A DNA stretch of 35,064 bases, from positions 1 through 35,064 of the forward strand of contig JAYTCQ010000123.1 in the NCBI GenBank assembly GCA_043736395.1, in the 5' to 3' direction. How positions within the stretch are numbered: the first letter of the stretch is position 1; every line of letters starts with the position of its first letter. Shown piece after piece: positions 34,025 through 35,064 of this stretch. Under the pieces are notes generated by a model. That model worked only from the letters and a program-made list of their open reading frames with translations, made no database searches and was not told the origin of the DNA. The translations under genes were made by a program, and so were the position numbers. This DNA comes from JAFDVL01 sp043736395 (lineage in GTDB: Bacteria > Acidobacteriota > Blastocatellia > RBC074).

Positions 34025-35064
34025 TTATCTGTCCGCGTCCGACAAAAAATACCAACAAACAATCGCCGAAAGATTCAAAATTCCGGCGAAGATAAAATAC
34101 GAATTTGCGCTGCCGGTTTTCGCGATCAAAAACGGAAACGCATTCGCACTGACGAAGGCTCCGATGTTTCCGACCATATTCATCGCACCAGAAATCAAGC
34201 CTGAATTCGCGCCGCCGATGTCGAGACAATACGACCAACTTGGACTAAGCGTTAAGTCCGCGCCAAATGTCGTGAGCGCAAAACACGCCACCGTAGCCGC
34301 AGGCGAATGCGCCATCGGTAAGGCGAATAGGCCCACCACTGCCAAGCCAAATCCGATCATCGCGGGAATTTGTCGCGACCAACTTTTCCATCCGGCGCGG
34401 TAGAGTGAATCAACCGCCAAGCCCGCGATCCACTGCGCGGCGGCTCCGCATAGAAGTGGAATCATGGCGTAATTTGCTGCGACAGTTCCGGTCAATGAAA
34501 ATTCAGATTTCAAGTACGGCAGCATCCACGACAGGCAAATAAAAAATGTGAAATTGCTGGCGAAATACTGCCACATCGTCAGCAACATCAAGCGCGAACG
34601 AAAAAGAGATTTGAAGTCGAGCGAAGATTGCTGGACGATTTCTTGCGCAGGTATTTCGGATGCATGATCGCGAAAAAATACAAACCATAAAAACGCCCAG
34701 ATCACTCCAATCGTTGCAAGAATCACGAACGAACTGCGCCATTGATATTTTTCGAGCATCCACACCAACAGCGGAAATGATAGGGCTGCACCGATGCGCG
34801 AACCCGAAAATAATATGCCGTTCGCGATGCCGCGTTGCGTCGCCGGAAGCCAATTATAAATCGCGCGCGCACTGCCAGGAAAGGCTCCGGCTTCGCAAGC
34901 ACCGAATAAAAATCGTACCGCGAGGATGGTCGAAAAACTTCCGACCGCTCCAGTAAGTCCCGTAAAAAAACTCCACGCGATGACGACAGCGGTGAGCGCG
35001 AGACGCGGGCCGAATTTATCCGCCATCCATCCACCCGGCATTTGCGCGATTGCGTAGCCGAGCG
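34025..35064 (-). CDS. MFS transporter of the anion:cation symporter (ACS) type, N-terminus outside the window
   Basis: About 346 codons are visible; the frame is open through the right edge, where residues LGYAIAQ precede MPGGWMADKFGPRLALT, so the start lies beyond 35064 and one or two membrane helices are missing. GGWMADKFGPR is the MFS loop 2-3 motif, and GACEAGAFPGSARAIYNWLPATQRGIANG is characteristic of ACS members such as hexuronate, glucarate and galactonate transporters. Ten or so hydrophobic segments are visible. It probably imports a sugar acid by proton symport. The glycosidase gene follows downstream on the same strand, and the DgoK/aldolase genes lie about 8 kb away, so a galactonate-type substrate fits but is not shown. 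Confidence 0.88.
   Translation of the reverse strand, partial: LGYAIAQMPGGWMADKFGPRLALTAVVIAWSFFTGLTGAVGSFSTILAVRFLFGACEAGAFPGSARAIYNWLPATQRGIANGILFSGSRIGAALSFPLLVWMLEKYQWRSSFVILATIGVIWAFLWFVFFRDHASEIPAQEIVQQSSLDFKSLFRSRLMLLTMWQYFASNFTFFICLSWMLPYLKSEFSLTGTVAANYAMIPLLCGAAAQWIAGLAVDSLYRAGWKSWSRQIPAMIGFGLAVVGLFALPMAHSPAATVACFALTTFGADLTLSPSWSYCLDIGGANSGLISGAMNMVGNIGAFVSANAFPFLIAKTGSANSYFIFAGILNLSAIVCWYFLSDADR

Noticed and set aside
33942..34238. N-terminal extension of the glycosidase frame
   Set aside because: It is made of the double-hairpin repeat and MFS coding sequence in another frame. The ATG at 33941 gives a proper signal peptide.

Overview
The window looks like a chromosomal segment of a moderately AT-rich, heterotrophic Gram-negative bacterium. 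DUF1501 proteins and a PSCyt1-DUF1549-DUF1553 protein, a type I sulfatase, a giant bacterial alpha-2-macroglobulin and a sigma factor with a long internal insert suggest Acidobacteriota (perhaps Blastocatellia). Planctomycetota and Verrucomicrobiota share many of these families, so the assignment is only moderately supported. No rRNA, tRNA, CRISPR array, transposase or integrase is visible. Many intergenic spaces hold dispersed palindromic repeats.

Layout. 1-120 (-) is the start of a probable phosphatidylcholine synthase running off the left edge. 243-3902 (+) is a tight group: diheme c-type cytochrome, a DUF2281-like/MazF-like antitoxin-toxin pair, a small unknown protein, and a Tat-exported DUF1501 protein. 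It converges, across a nested palindrome (3901-4129), on a four-gene minus-strand operon at 4124-11651: PSCyt1-DUF1549-DUF1553, a second DUF1501, a secreted helical-repeat protein and a sulfatase. 11927-12637 (-) is a GT2 glycosyltransferase. 12829-16323 (-) is a lone 1164-residue P-loop ATPase resembling the PglY/BrxC/DUF6079 type of phage-defence ATPases. Divergent from it are an unusual ECF-like sigma factor and a small protein with two zinc anti-sigma-like motifs (16909-18653, +). A strong terminator and a promoter then precede an acyl-CoA synthetase, a double-PDZ exported protein and a three-PAS hybrid histidine kinase (18993-24054, +).

The right part is all on the minus strand: a DgoK-like sugar-acid kinase overlapping a KDPG-type aldolase (24130-25739), the alpha-2-macroglobulin (25828-31911), a YidB/DUF937-like protein, an exported GH5-like glycosidase and an incomplete ACS-type MFS transporter. 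Together with the sulfatase and DUF1501 systems, this suggests growth on sulfated or acidic polysaccharides and uptake and breakdown of sugar acids; that is inference.

The most interesting items are the solitary PglY-like ATPase beside a sigma/anti-sigma-like pair, and the repeats. Two copies of a double-hairpin element show six compensatory base-pair changes. A third, larger element is a nested palindrome carrying four GCTCC-N3-GGAGC mini-hairpins. Nearly all these repeats start at or within a few bases of a stop codon.
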